A stretch of DNA of 64,000 bases from an uncultured Clostridia bacterium (lineage in GTDB: Bacteria; Bacillota; Clostridia; TANB77; CAG-508). Positions 16,178-25,035 of the stretch are shown here, in pieces. Every line of letters begins with the position of its first letter. Within the stretch, counting starts at the first letter, position 1. The DNA lies in assembly GCA_928721565.1 (NCBI GenBank), contig OV788638.1, forward strand, positions 1,364,001 to 1,428,000. Direction: 5' to 3'. Under the pieces are notes generated by a model. The model was not told where the DNA came from and searched no databases. It was given only the letters and a program-made list of their open reading frames with translations. A program made the translations under genes and the position numbers.

Positions 16178-17557
16178 TTATAATTTTGAAACTTCGACAC
16201 CTTCTTTAGTATCTTTAACAATATATCCTTTTTCAGTAATTAAATCTCTTAATCTATCAGACTCAGCCCAATTCTTATCCCCTCTTGCCACTTTACGTTG
16301 TTCAACTAAATCTAAAATTTCTTGTGGTATTTCTTCTTCTTTTTTCTCTGTAATTTTCAACCCTAAAACAGTATCAAACTTCTCTAATAATTTAGCCATT
16401 TTAGGTGATTTATCTTGATATTTTACAGCTTCCCATACAGCACTCATTGCAAGTGGCATATTTAAATCATCATTTATAGCTTGATGGAATTTATTTTCAA
16501 TTTCTGCTATAACCTCATCTGATACATTAGCATTTCCTGCTAAGTGTTTTTGATATCCTTCACGTAATCTATTTAATGCAACACTTGCAGCTTCTATACC
16601 TTCCCATGTGAAATTTAATTTTCCTTTGTAATGACATGAAAAATTGAATAATCTATATACTAGTGGATCATACCCTCTACTTATAATATCATCCAATAAA
16701 TATACGTTTCCTAAGCTCTTTGACATCTTTCCACCATTTATTAGCAGATATTCTCCATGCATCCAATAATGTGCTGGTATTTTGCCACAAGCTCCTTTAT
16801 TTTGTGCAATTTCATTTTCATGATGTGTTGGAATTAAATCAATTCCACCTGTATGTATATCAAATTCTTCTCCCAAATATTTTGTGCTCATTGCGGAACA
16901 TTCTATATGCCATCCTGGATAGCTTGGTCCCCAAGGGCTATCCCATTTCATCAAATGATTTTCTGGTGCTTTTATCCAAAGTGCAAAATCATATGGATTT
17001 TTCTTTTCTGGGTCTACTTCTACTCTTGCCCCTGATTTTTGCTCATCTAACTTAATTCCTGATAATATCCCATATTCATCTAATTTTGATACATCAAAAT
17101 AAATTGCTGTTGATGTTTCATATGCATATCCCCTTTCCATTATTTTTTGTACCATTTCAAGCATCTCTTTTATATGGTCTGTAGCTTTACATATTACTTC
17201 AGGAATTTCTACATTTAATCTTTCTAAATCTTTGAAAAATAGTTTTGTATAATGTTCAGCTATTTCCATAGGGCTTTTATGTTCTTCTCTTGCTGATTTT
17301 AACATTTTGTCTTCACCTTCATCTCCATCTGAAACAAGGTGTCCAACATCTGTTATATTCATTACTTGCTTTACTTCATATCCATTATATTCTAACACTC
17401 GTCTTAATGTATCTTGAAATAAATTTGTTCTCATATTTCCTATTGTTGCATCTTTGTATACCGTTGGCCCACAAGAATACATTTTAACTTTATTTGGTTC
17501 TATTGTTTTAAATAATTCCTTCTTTTTAGTTAATGTATTATAAAAATATATGTCCAT
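16178..17557 (-). CDS. cysS: Cysteinyl-tRNA synthetase
   Basis: A 459-residue class I synthetase. The zinc-site Cys29 (SCGPTVY) and the zinc ligands around GWHIECSAMS and HHENEIAQ are present, and KMSKSLGN is intact. The signature normally read HIGH/HIGN is TIGN here (residues 38-41, in KDATIGNMRT), so the first His is replaced by Thr. The rest of the protein is intact and of normal length, so it is probably functional. It charges tRNA-Cys. It is separated from the PBP1A gene by a hairpin at 17585-17617. Confidence 0.93.
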   Translation of the reverse strand: MDIYFYNTLTKKKELFKTIEPNKVKMYSCGPTVYKDATIGNMRTNLFQDTLRRVLEYNGYEVKQVMNITDVGHLVSDGDEGEDKMLKSAREEHKSPMEIAEHYTKLFFKDLERLNVEIPEVICKATDHIKEMLEMVQKIMERGYAYETSTAIYFDVSKLDEYGILSGIKLDEQKSGARVEVDPEKKNPYDFALWIKAPENHLMKWDSPWGPSYPGWHIECSAMSTKYLGEEFDIHTGGIDLIPTHHENEIAQNKGACGKIPAHYWMHGEYLLINGGKMSKSLGNVYLLDDIISRGYDPLVYRLFNFSCHYKGKLNFTWEGIEAASVALNRLREGYQKHLAGNANVSDEVIAEIENKFHQAINDDLNMPLAMSAVWEAVKYQDKSPKMAKLLEKFDTVLGLKITEKKEEEIPQEILDLVEQRKVARGDKNWAESDRLRDLITEKGYIVKDTKEGVEVSKL

Positions 17558-17584
17558 TTATTTTCCCTCCTTTATTTCTAGTGC

Positions 17585-17617
17585 GAAACACAGGAATGTT
17601 GTTTTTTCCTGTGTTTC
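17585..17617 (-). terminator. Hairpin between PBP1A gene and cysS
   Basis: A perfect 12-bp stem (GAAACACAGGAA / TTCCTGTGTTTC) just after the PBP1A stop. There is no clear T-run on the minus-strand side, so it may be a weak terminator or an mRNA 3'-end stabiliser. Confidence 0.55.
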
Positions 17618-17627
17618 AATATTATTT

Positions 17628-20264
17628 TTATTCATTGTTATCTGTATTTTCTTCACCACCATCTGGCTTTGGTGTACTATTAGAATCTTCTCCTGAATTT
17701 CCACCATTATCTGGTTTTGTATTGTTGTCTGGCTTTGTATTTTCTAAATCTGTATTTGTATTAGTACTATCTCCATTATCTGGCTTTGTAGTTGTGTTAT
17801 TATTTGTTGTATTAGTATTAGTTGATTCCTCTGGTTGTTTAGATTCAGTTTCCTTTGTATGAATTGTACAATATTCTGTTGGTACCTTTCCAGTAGTTGA
17901 ACTTATTCCTGGAGTAGTCCATAATCCTAATCTTTCTTTTTCTACAACATAATTTGATGATCTTTTATCTTTTGCTGGACAGTATTTAGTTGCTAATTTT
18001 CCTGATTCTGTACAAATTGTATATTGACTCTTATGTGCATCACACTCTTCTGGTAAATGTCCTTCTATAAATATTTCATCATATGTATTTGAACATTTAC
18101 TAGTTGCAAGCATTCCGCTTGTTCTACATACTTTTTCATGAACAATTCCTTTTGGTTCTTCGAATGTAGAATTTTCTAAACCTTTATGAATTTCTGACAT
18201 TATTCCTGAGAATAATAATCCTGCTGGATTTGTTCCTGAATAGTTTATTCTTATAGGATCATCAAATCCATACCATGCTGCACATGCATAATAGTTTGTA
18301 AATCCACATAACCATCTATCTTTTGAACCATTAGTAGTTCCTGTTTTAGCTGCAACATCAATTCCATTTATTGCACAATATTTAGCTGTTCCAGCATAAC
18401 CATCAGCACCATTTACAACTGATTGCATTAAATTTTTAATGATATATGCCGTTTCTGCAGAACATACTTTTTCTGTTTTTTGTTTAGGCTCTAATACTAC
18501 TTTTCCATCTGAATCTTCTACTTTAGTATAGAATGTTGGTTGTATATAATTTCCGTCGTTTGCAACTGCTGCATATGCTCCTGCCATTTCTAATGGACTT
18601 ACACCATAAGTCATTCCTCCAATTGCTAATGAAAGGTTATTATCTCTTTCTTCATCTAATGATGAAATTCCCATTTTTTCCATATATTCTATTGATTTTT
18701 GAGGTGTTAATTCCGCCATAATCTTTACAAATGGTATATTTTGTGATGTAGTAATTGCAGTTCTTACTGTTCTTAATCCTGTAAAACTATTATAATTTTG
18801 AGGTTCATAATCTTTACCAAATGTTGTTTTTAAATCTGCATAAATTGTTGCAGGTGTCACAATTCCTTCTTCTATTCCTGGTAACACATCTGCCAATGGC
18901 TTTATTGAAGAACCTGTTTGTCTTAAGGAATTAACTCTATTTAGTCCTCTTGAAGTTGTTTTTTCGCCTAATTGTCCAACAGCCCCAACTACTTTTCCTG
19001 TTGATGGTTCAATTACTACTGCAGCACCTTGTGCTAATATATCTGATCCATCTGCATTCTTCTTAACTGTTCCATCTTCATTCTTAGCCTTTAAATTATA
19101 TTTGCTTTTCTTTGCTTCTGCTTCCATTACACTTTGTACTGATGATACTTGTGTTGAATATATTTTTAATCCACTAGTTTGCAAATAAGTTTCAGCAGCA
19201 TCTTTTGAAATTTGTTTTTCATCCATTATTTGCTGAGTTAATTGAGTTATTAATGCATCTGTATGTGAAGAATATATATTTCCTTTGACTCCATTCTCAA
19301 ATTTAAATCCAGCATCCACCTCTGCAACAGCATTATCATACTCTTCTTGTGTTATGTACTTAAATTTTTTCATTTGTGATAATACTGTTTTTGTTCTTTT
19401 TGAAATTTTCTCTGTTACATCTGCTCCTGTATATGGATTATAAGAATTTGGTGAATGGTTTATTCCTGCTAAAAATGCACATTGTGCTATACTCAAATCT
19501 TTAGCTGATTTGTTAAAATAATATTCTGAACCTATTTCAACTCCATGTTTCTCACTACCACCATTTCCTATGTATATTAAATTCAAATATAGTTCTATTA
19601 TTTGGTCTTTTGACATTACTTTCTCAATTTGATATGCTTTTGACCATTCTTTTAGTTTTCTTACAACACCTGCTGCACCACTAGATGCCTTTTCTTGTGT
19701 TACATTTTTTACAACCTGTTGTGTAATTGTACTTCCTCCACCAGCAGTTGATTTTCCTCCGTGAGTTACAAATGAAATTACTGCTGCTCCTGTTCTTTTT
19801 ATATCTACACCATGATGTTGTTCGAACCTTTCATCTTCTATTGCAATATATGCTTTAGGTAAATATGGCGACATTTCTTCTAATGAAATAATTTTTCTGC
19901 TTTCATCCCCATTTAATTCTGCTAGTACATTTCCATCTGTATCTATAATTGTAGAATTTTCTTTCATTATCAAGTCTGACATGTCTATAGAAAAATCATC
20001 TTTTCCTAATCCAAATATCAAACCAATTCCAATTCCTAATCCAACTACAATTGCAATAACTAGTACTATCAATATAATTTTCAGTGTCAATGCTAATTTA
20101 GGATGAGTATATTTCAACTTCATTTTTGTATCTTTTTTCTTAGGTCTTATATTTTGGTTTCCTCTTTTAACATTTCTTGAAATATTATTTTTTGATGCCG
20201 TATGATTACCATTATTTCTAGTTTTTTTTCTTTTTTTCCCCATTTCTAAATTTTCCTTTCTCAA
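17628..20264 (-). CDS. Class A penicillin-binding protein (PBP1A-type)
   Basis: Up to 878 residues. A basic, Asn/Lys-rich cytoplasmic tail and one membrane helix are followed by a GT51 glycosyltransferase domain (EDERFEQHHGVD, GGSTITQQVVKN). The transpeptidase domain has SSIK (catalytic Ser), SQN and KTGTTNGSKDRW. After it come short Cys-containing repeats (VCRTSGMLAT, ICTESGKLAT) and a Thr/Asn/Pro/Asp-rich low-complexity tail of about 80 residues. It polymerises and cross-links peptidoglycan. The start is either TTG 20264 (GAGGG 7 nt upstream) or ATG 20243 (MGKKRKK); the choice does not affect the domains. Confidence 0.95.
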   Translation of the reverse strand: MRKENLEMGKKRKKTRNNGNHTASKNNISRNVKRGNQNIRPKKKDTKMKLKYTHPKLALTLKIILIVLVIAIVVGLGIGIGLIFGLGKDDFSIDMSDLIMKENSTIIDTDGNVLAELNGDESRKIISLEEMSPYLPKAYIAIEDERFEQHHGVDIKRTGAAVISFVTHGGKSTAGGGSTITQQVVKNVTQEKASSGAAGVVRKLKEWSKAYQIEKVMSKDQIIELYLNLIYIGNGGSEKHGVEIGSEYYFNKSAKDLSIAQCAFLAGINHSPNSYNPYTGADVTEKISKRTKTVLSQMKKFKYITQEEYDNAVAEVDAGFKFENGVKGNIYSSHTDALITQLTQQIMDEKQISKDAAETYLQTSGLKIYSTQVSSVQSVMEAEAKKSKYNLKAKNEDGTVKKNADGSDILAQGAAVVIEPSTGKVVGAVGQLGEKTTSRGLNRVNSLRQTGSSIKPLADVLPGIEEGIVTPATIYADLKTTFGKDYEPQNYNSFTGLRTVRTAITTSQNIPFVKIMAELTPQKSIEYMEKMGISSLDEERDNNLSLAIGGMTYGVSPLEMAGAYAAVANDGNYIQPTFYTKVEDSDGKVVLEPKQKTEKVCSAETAYIIKNLMQSVVNGADGYAGTAKYCAINGIDVAAKTGTTNGSKDRWLCGFTNYYACAAWYGFDDPIRINYSGTNPAGLLFSGIMSEIHKGLENSTFEEPKGIVHEKVCRTSGMLATSKCSNTYDEIFIEGHLPEECDAHKSQYTICTESGKLATKYCPAKDKRSSNYVVEKERLGLWTTPGISSTTGKVPTEYCTIHTKETESKQPEESTNTNTTNNNTTTKPDNGDSTNTNTDLENTKPDNNTKPDNGGNSGEDSNSTPKPDGGEENTDNNE

Positions 20265-20326
20265 GGCTTTTCCCTCTGAATATTATGACAATATTATAAT
20301 ACAATTACTAAAAAAAGAAAAGCTTT

Positions 20327-21163
20327 TTAAGAAAATCTTTCGATTTTTCCGTTTTCACCAAATAATTCTTTTATAAAAATCTTATTTTTACTTATTTTTT
20401 TGCGTATATTTTTAAAAGTATCTTTTATATATAATGTTGCTTCAACTAAATCTTTAGTTTTAAATTCTTTCATATTTTCTCTCCATATTATGTCTTCTCT
20501 TCCTATTCCTATTTCATAATCATTTACGTTTATACCTGCAAATCGTTTTGAATTGATTTTCATATCTCCTTCTATATTTAATATTATTGCATTTTCATTA
20601 ATTTTATATTTATTTAGCATTTGCCTATTAAAGTCTAAATTCAGTATTATTTTAGGTCTTGCCAAACTCTTTTTTATGTTGTTTGATACAACTATCAAAA
20701 CTCCATCTTTATCATAAAGCTCTTTTTCGAGCCTTTTTAATTTTTCAATATGATTTGTAACTACTGTTAATCTCTTATATTGTTTTGCTAATATTTTTAT
20801 TGTTTCCATACACAGGTCTGTTATTTCATTTGTAGTTATAGCAATCTCAGTTTCTTCTTTTATTAAGCCTATTTTAGTTATTATGTATTCTAATATTTCA
20901 AATGTTAAATATCTCTCTAGCCATCTTCCTTTAAAAACCCTTATCCCCTTAGCGTTTAATGCATTTATAAGATTTTTATTTTCTATTATTTCTTTACTTA
21001 AAACTACATTTTCTATATCATTTTTTATTAAAGCTTTAACTATTTTTGTTACATTTTTGTCTTTACTTAGATCTGCATAAATTTTAAAATCATCTTGCTG
21101 TATTTTATATTTGCGAATTAAAAGTTTAGGCTTATCCATTTTTTCTAAATAACATGTTCTCAT
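20327..21163 (-). CDS. Conserved hypothetical protein, 278 aa
   Basis: Function not recognised. The middle (about residues 105-170) alternates strand and helix: EIAITTNEITDLCMETIKIL, then RLTVVTNHIEKLKRLE and GVLIVVSNN. This resembles the nucleotide-binding half of a Rossmann-like fold, and I infer nothing further. There is no signal peptide or membrane segment. The last 60 residues are Lys-rich. It is co-directional between the GH18 gene and the PBP1A gene with a GAGGTGA ribosome binding site. Confidence 0.65.
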   Translation of the reverse strand: MRTCYLEKMDKPKLLIRKYKIQQDDFKIYADLSKDKNVTKIVKALIKNDIENVVLSKEIIENKNLINALNAKGIRVFKGRWLERYLTFEILEYIITKIGLIKEETEIAITTNEITDLCMETIKILAKQYKRLTVVTNHIEKLKRLEKELYDKDGVLIVVSNNIKKSLARPKIILNLDFNRQMLNKYKINENAIILNIEGDMKINSKRFAGINVNDYEIGIGREDIIWRENMKEFKTKDLVEATLYIKDTFKNIRKKISKNKIFIKELFGENGKIERFS

Positions 21164-21211
21164 TAGCTCACCTCTTTTGATATTTATGTGAGTTTTTTAA
21201 CATTTATACCA

Positions 21212-21244
21212 AAAACCTCTAAGAATAAATCTCTTAGAGGTTTT
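21212..21244 (-). terminator. Terminator of the GH18 gene
   Basis: A perfect 13-bp stem (AAAACCTCTAAGA / TCTTAGAGGTTTT) with a 7-nt loop just after the stop codon at 21249. Confidence 0.75.
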
Positions 21245-21248
21245 ATAT

Positions 21249-22949
21249 CTAATTTTCTGTATTCACTTTTGAAAGCTCATTTTTTATAATTGACCATATA
21301 TTAGAAGTTTCCATATCCTTTTTCCAACAAGATGCTCCTCCTAGATTATATTTTGTAACAAGAGAAACTTTTTCTTTAATGGAATTTCCATCTTCTATCC
21401 ACATTTTTACAGTATTCTTTCCTGATACATATTCTATATAATATTGTTTTAATGTATCATCCCAATTTTTTTCAACATTATTTGGTATCTTTATATTCAT
21501 CATAGACACAACACTCTTATCTTTTACTGTGCCATCTTGATCTACCGTCCATTGTCTTGTATATAATGGCATACCCAATATTATTTTTTCAGTATCTACT
21601 TCATCATAATCAATAATTTTCTTTAAACTTGTTTCTACCCAATTAAATCCAGCTGTTGTACCTGGTTTAGTACTTGATGTTCCATATTGATCATAACCCA
21701 TAAATACTAAATAATCAGCTACATGTCCTAATACATTTCTATCAAAACATAAAGACCAATTTGGATCACCATCAGGTGCTGTAACATCAACAGATGTCAC
21801 TATACCCATTTCTAACATTCGTGGTGTAAGCTCTATGATAAATCTAGAATATTTATCTTTGTCAGCTTCATACATATTTTCAAAGTCAACATTAATTCCA
21901 TCTATATCATATTGTGCGCATTTTTCCACAATGCTTTGTATTAACTGTTGTCTTTTACTGTAACTATTTAATATTGTTGATGAAACTTTAATTCCAGCCT
22001 CAGAATTTGATAGCATTGGCCATACTTTATATCCATTTGAATGTGCCCAATTTATATATGCTACCCCTGCATCACCAACATTATCTTTTAATTCTCCTGT
22101 ATCTTTATCTAAATAGAAAAATGATGGTGATACTACATTTACTCCTTCTATTACTTGACCCGTTCTATCTGGTGCTTTTACATATTGTGAATAATAATCC
22201 CAAAACATATCAACTTTTCCATCAATTTGTTTTTTTCTTTCTTTTGCTTCTCTTGTTGTTACTATTTCTTCTAATTTATTTGTTTTTACATACCCTACTT
22301 TTCCTTTTTGTGTTCTTATTTTTGTCCAACCTTTTTCAGATATTTCATTATTATCATTTTTTACAACTATAACACTTTCATCTTTGTCAATCTTGTCTAC
22401 AGTCCTTGAAAAACCTTCTTTTTTGGATTTTACAGATATTTTAGATTTTGTTTGTGCTTTTACTTGTTCTCTATCTGTTGAATCTATAGTTATTACATTT
22501 GATTCTGTTATATTATTTAATTCTATATCATATACATCTTTCATTTCACTAATTGGTAAATATACAATATCATTTTCTCTTACTGCATGTGCACTTGTCT
22601 TTTTAGTTGAACCATTTAATGTTAATTTATTTGAATCAAATCCTATGCTTGCAATCTTGTCATCATAAGTAGTAATTATCTCTTTTGTTTCATCTTCGAT
22701 ATATATATATTTATCAAAGAAATTTTTCATATCTTCCATTGACAAATATACTATACCATCATCAACTTTTAAATCATTTTTTAGTCTTGATGTTACATTT
22801 GTGTTATTTATTACAACACTAATTTTATCACTAGCTTGTTCCTTTATAAAATCTTCTGCCTTTATTAATATAAATACAATAACAAATAATATTGCTAATA
22901 ATATTAACATTCTTTTTATTACTTTTCCATTTTTATTTAGTGCTTTCAT
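21249..22949 (-). CDS. Membrane-anchored GH18 family glycoside hydrolase with SH3 domain
   Basis: A 566-residue protein. An N-terminal signal anchor (about 12-32) precedes a copper-amine-oxidase-N-like domain, seen as repeats of the type VYLSMEDMKNFFD and VYLPISEMKDVYD. A bacterial SH3 domain (about 175-225, ending GKVGYVKTNKLEE) comes next. The GH18 catalytic barrel has the DGINVDFE motif (general acid Glu). Related proteins with this layout act on peptidoglycan or spore cortex. The intact DxxDxDxE-type motif argues for an active enzyme; the substrate is inferred from the SH3 domain. Confidence 0.88.
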   Translation of the reverse strand: MKALNKNGKVIKRMLILLAILFVIVFILIKAEDFIKEQASDKISVVINNTNVTSRLKNDLKVDDGIVYLSMEDMKNFFDKYIYIEDETKEIITTYDDKIASIGFDSNKLTLNGSTKKTSAHAVRENDIVYLPISEMKDVYDIELNNITESNVITIDSTDREQVKAQTKSKISVKSKKEGFSRTVDKIDKDESVIVVKNDNNEISEKGWTKIRTQKGKVGYVKTNKLEEIVTTREAKERKKQIDGKVDMFWDYYSQYVKAPDRTGQVIEGVNVVSPSFFYLDKDTGELKDNVGDAGVAYINWAHSNGYKVWPMLSNSEAGIKVSSTILNSYSKRQQLIQSIVEKCAQYDIDGINVDFENMYEADKDKYSRFIIELTPRMLEMGIVTSVDVTAPDGDPNWSLCFDRNVLGHVADYLVFMGYDQYGTSSTKPGTTAGFNWVETSLKKIIDYDEVDTEKIILGMPLYTRQWTVDQDGTVKDKSVVSMMNIKIPNNVEKNWDDTLKQYYIEYVSGKNTVKMWIEDGNSIKEKVSLVTKYNLGGASCWKKDMETSNIWSIIKNELSKVNTEN

Positions 22950-22991
22950 TTGTTTTTCTCCTTATTTTTTGTTTTATTATATTATATTAGA

Positions 22992-23019
22992 CAGAAAATA
23001 GCAAGATTATTCTTGCTAT
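22992..23019 (-). terminator. lexA terminator
   Basis: A perfect 12-bp stem (AAAATAGCAAGA / TCTTGCTATTTT) with a 4-nt loop, 19 nt after the lexA stop codon. Confidence 0.8.
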
Positions 23020-23037
23020 TTTGTCAAAAATTATTAA

Positions 23038-23685
23038 CTACATTTTTCTAAATACTCCAGCTACTTTTCCTAAGATTTTACAATCTGGTACTATTATTGG
23101 ATCCATTGTATGATTTTCTGGTTGTAAACGAATATGTCCATTTTCTTTATAAAATGTTTTTACTGTAGCCTCATCTTCTATTAATGCTACAACTATTTCT
23201 CCATTACTAGCATTGCTTTGTTTTTTTACTAATATATAGTCTCCATCTAAAATTCCAGCTTCTATCATACTTTCTCCCCTTACTGTTAGCATAAAGCTTT
23301 CACTGTTTCCAACAAAGTCTATTGGAATAGGAAATGTGTCTGTTACATTTTCTACTGCTAATATTGGTTGCCCTGCAGTTATTTTTCCAATGACAGGTAC
23401 ATCTACTAATTCTCTCTGAGCATAGAAGTTTTTATTTTCTTTCTTGATTGGTTGTCCGTCTGTTCCTTTTATTACTTTTAGTGTTCTACCTTTTTTATCC
23501 TCTTTTTTTATAAATCCTTGTTTTTCCAATTTAGCTAAATAGGCATGTACTGTTGCTGTTGAACTTAATCCTATTGCTTTTCCTATTTCTCTTACTGATG
23601 GTGGATATCCATTTTCTACAACTTGTTCTTCTATAAATTTTAATATTGCTTTTTCCTTTCTAGTAGTTTCAGCTCTTGTTCCCAT
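23038..23685 (-). CDS. lexA: SOS repressor LexA
   Basis: A 215-residue repressor with an N-terminal winged helix (SVREIGKAIGLSSTATVHAYL) and an S24 self-cleavage domain. The Ala104-Gly105 cleavage site (TAGQP), catalytic Ser139 (GESMIEAG) and Lys176 (EATVKTFYK) are all in place. RecA-stimulated autocleavage relieves repression of SOS genes. I found no consensus GAAC-N4-GTTC box upstream of lexA itself, which is unusual given normal LexA autoregulation. Confidence 0.95.
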   Translation of the reverse strand: MGTRAETTRKEKAILKFIEEQVVENGYPPSVREIGKAIGLSSTATVHAYLAKLEKQGFIKKEDKKGRTLKVIKGTDGQPIKKENKNFYAQRELVDVPVIGKITAGQPILAVENVTDTFPIPIDFVGNSESFMLTVRGESMIEAGILDGDYILVKKQSNASNGEIVVALIEDEATVKTFYKENGHIRLQPENHTMDPIIVPDCKILGKVAGVFRKM

Positions 23686-23714
23686 TTACATCACTTCTCC
23701 TTTTTTACGAAATA

Positions 23715-23743
23715 ATAATATCATATAAAAAAAGAAATGTCAA
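23715..23743 (-). promoter_or_regulatory. lexA promoter overlapping the greA terminator
   Basis: Minus-strand TTGACA (23738-23743), 17 bp, TATTAT (23715-23720). The -35 lies inside the stem of the greA terminator hairpin (23731-23764). Confidence 0.75.
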
Positions 23744-23764
23744 ACAAATTTTTGACATTTCTTT
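23731..23764 (-). terminator. greA terminator
   Basis: A perfect 14-bp stem (AAAGAAATGTCAAA / TTTGACATTTCTTT) with a 6-nt loop. A minus-strand T-run follows (plus-strand A's at 23727-23733). Confidence 0.9.
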
Positions 23765-23766
23765 TT

Positions 23767-24243
23767 TTATTTTTTAATTTTTCTTATTTCATATTTAATA
23801 ACCCCTGCTGGAGCTTGAACTTCTACTGTTGCACCTTTTTTAGCTCCCAAAAGTGCCTTTCCTATCGGTGATTCATTTGAAATTTTATTTTCAGCTAAGT
23901 TAACTTCTGTTGAACCAACTATAGTATATTCTACTTCTTCATCAAATTCAACATCATATAATGTAACAGTATTTCCTATTTGAACTGTTTTGGTATCTAT
24001 TTCGCTTTCATCTATGATTTTTGCATATCTTACTTTATTTTCTAGTTCAGCAATTTTTGCTTCATTTTCTGCTTGTGCATTTTTGGCTTCATCATATTCT
24101 GAATTTTCTGATAAATCTCCAAAGCCTAATGCTACTTTTATTCTTTCTGCTATTTCTGATCTTGTTTCTGTTCTTAATCTTTCTAACTCTTTTTCAAGTT
24201 TGTCATATCCTTCTTGTGTTAATATAACTTCTTTTTCTTCCAT
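23767..24243 (-). CDS. greA: Transcription elongation factor GreA
   Basis: About 158 residues. The N-terminal coiled coil contains the GreA hallmark GFGDLSENSEYDEAKNAQAE, whose acidic tip residues enter the RNA polymerase secondary channel. A C-terminal FKBP-like domain contains SPIGKALLGAKKGATVEVQAP. It rescues backtracked RNA polymerase by stimulating transcript cleavage. The start at 24243 is chosen because the preceding 14 in-frame residues are not GreA-like and AAAGGAAT precedes MEEKEVI. A ~105-nt structured leader precedes it. Confidence 0.95.
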   Translation of the reverse strand: MEEKEVILTQEGYDKLEKELERLRTETRSEIAERIKVALGFGDLSENSEYDEAKNAQAENEAKIAELENKVRYAKIIDESEIDTKTVQIGNTVTLYDVEFDEEVEYTIVGSTEVNLAENKISNESPIGKALLGAKKGATVEVQAPAGVIKYEIRKIKK

Positions 24244-24314
24244 ATCAATCACATTCCTTTCTAAGCACAACTCCGGTTGACCCATTGTTTTGTGTGGTAT
24301 ATAGTATATATAAT

Positions 24315-24340
24315 AAAGAGCGACCTGATTAGTCGCCTTT
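24315..24340 (-). other. greA leader hairpin
   Basis: AAAG-A-GCGAC / GTCGC-CTTT with a 7-nt loop (CTGATTA), about 10 nt from the predicted transcript start. It is GC-rich compared with its surroundings. It could be a 5'-stabilising stem; no T-run follows. Confidence 0.55.
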
Positions 24341-24355
24341 ATATTAACAGTTAGT

Positions 24356-24384
24356 ATGATACTCTATTTTTTCTTTTTTGTCAA
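24356..24384 (-). promoter_or_regulatory. greA promoter
   Basis: Minus-strand TTGACA (24379-24384), 17 bp, TATCAT (24356-24361), between pgsA and greA. Confidence 0.75.
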
Positions 24385-24424
24385 GATATTTTTCAAAATT
24401 TTACATTTTTTAGAAAATTAATTT

Positions 24425-25024
24425 CTAATCTTTAAATAACTCTTTTCCATTTTTCATATAATCAGCACCAGAGAAAATTGTTGCAACTACTGATATTAAT
24501 AGCAATACTGTTGCAACTAGATTTATTGCAAAATCTGTACCTGTTAATCCACCTCTAAAACAATCCCAAAAATTATTTTTATCAAACATAATTATTATAA
24601 TTGCTAACATTTGTGTTACTGTTTTTAATTTTCCCCAAATTGAAGCAGCAATAACTTGACCACCTTTTTCTACTGCAATTAATCTATATCCAGAAACTAA
24701 GAATTCTCTTGCTAATACTATAATTGGTATCCATGCAGGAATTTTTCTCAATTCTACCAATAAAACCATTGCAGTTAATACTAATATTTTGTCAGCTAAT
24801 GGATCCAAAAACTTTCCAAAAGTAGTTACCTGATTTCTAGAACGAGCAATGTACCCATCCATTTTGTCTGTTATTGATGCAACTATAAATATTAATAACA
24901 TCCAAAAATAAGTTAAAGGTAACCCCATAAAATCTCCTTGTAAATTTAAATATGGTATTATAGCCATAATTGGTACTAATACTATTCTAAATATTGTTAG
25001 TTTGTTTGCTAAATTCATTTTCAT
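24425..25024 (-). CDS. pgsA: CDP-diacylglycerol-glycerol-3-phosphate 3-phosphatidyltransferase
   Basis: A 199-residue integral membrane enzyme of the CDP-alcohol phosphatidyltransferase family. The signature D-G-x2-A-R-x8-G-x3-D-x3-D is read in DGYIARSRNQVTTFGKFLDP followed by LADK. It makes phosphatidylglycerophosphate, the first committed step to phosphatidylglycerol and cardiolipin. AGAGGG lies 6 nt before the start. It is the last gene of the ftsE-ftsX-envC-envC-ctpA-pgsA series. Confidence 0.94.
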   Translation of the reverse strand: MKMNLANKLTIFRIVLVPIMAIIPYLNLQGDFMGLPLTYFWMLLIFIVASITDKMDGYIARSRNQVTTFGKFLDPLADKILVLTAMVLLVELRKIPAWIPIIVLAREFLVSGYRLIAVEKGGQVIAASIWGKLKTVTQMLAIIIIMFDKNNFWDCFRGGLTGTDFAINLVATVLLLISVVATIFSGADYMKNGKELFKD

Positions 25025-25035
25025 ATAAATCCCTC

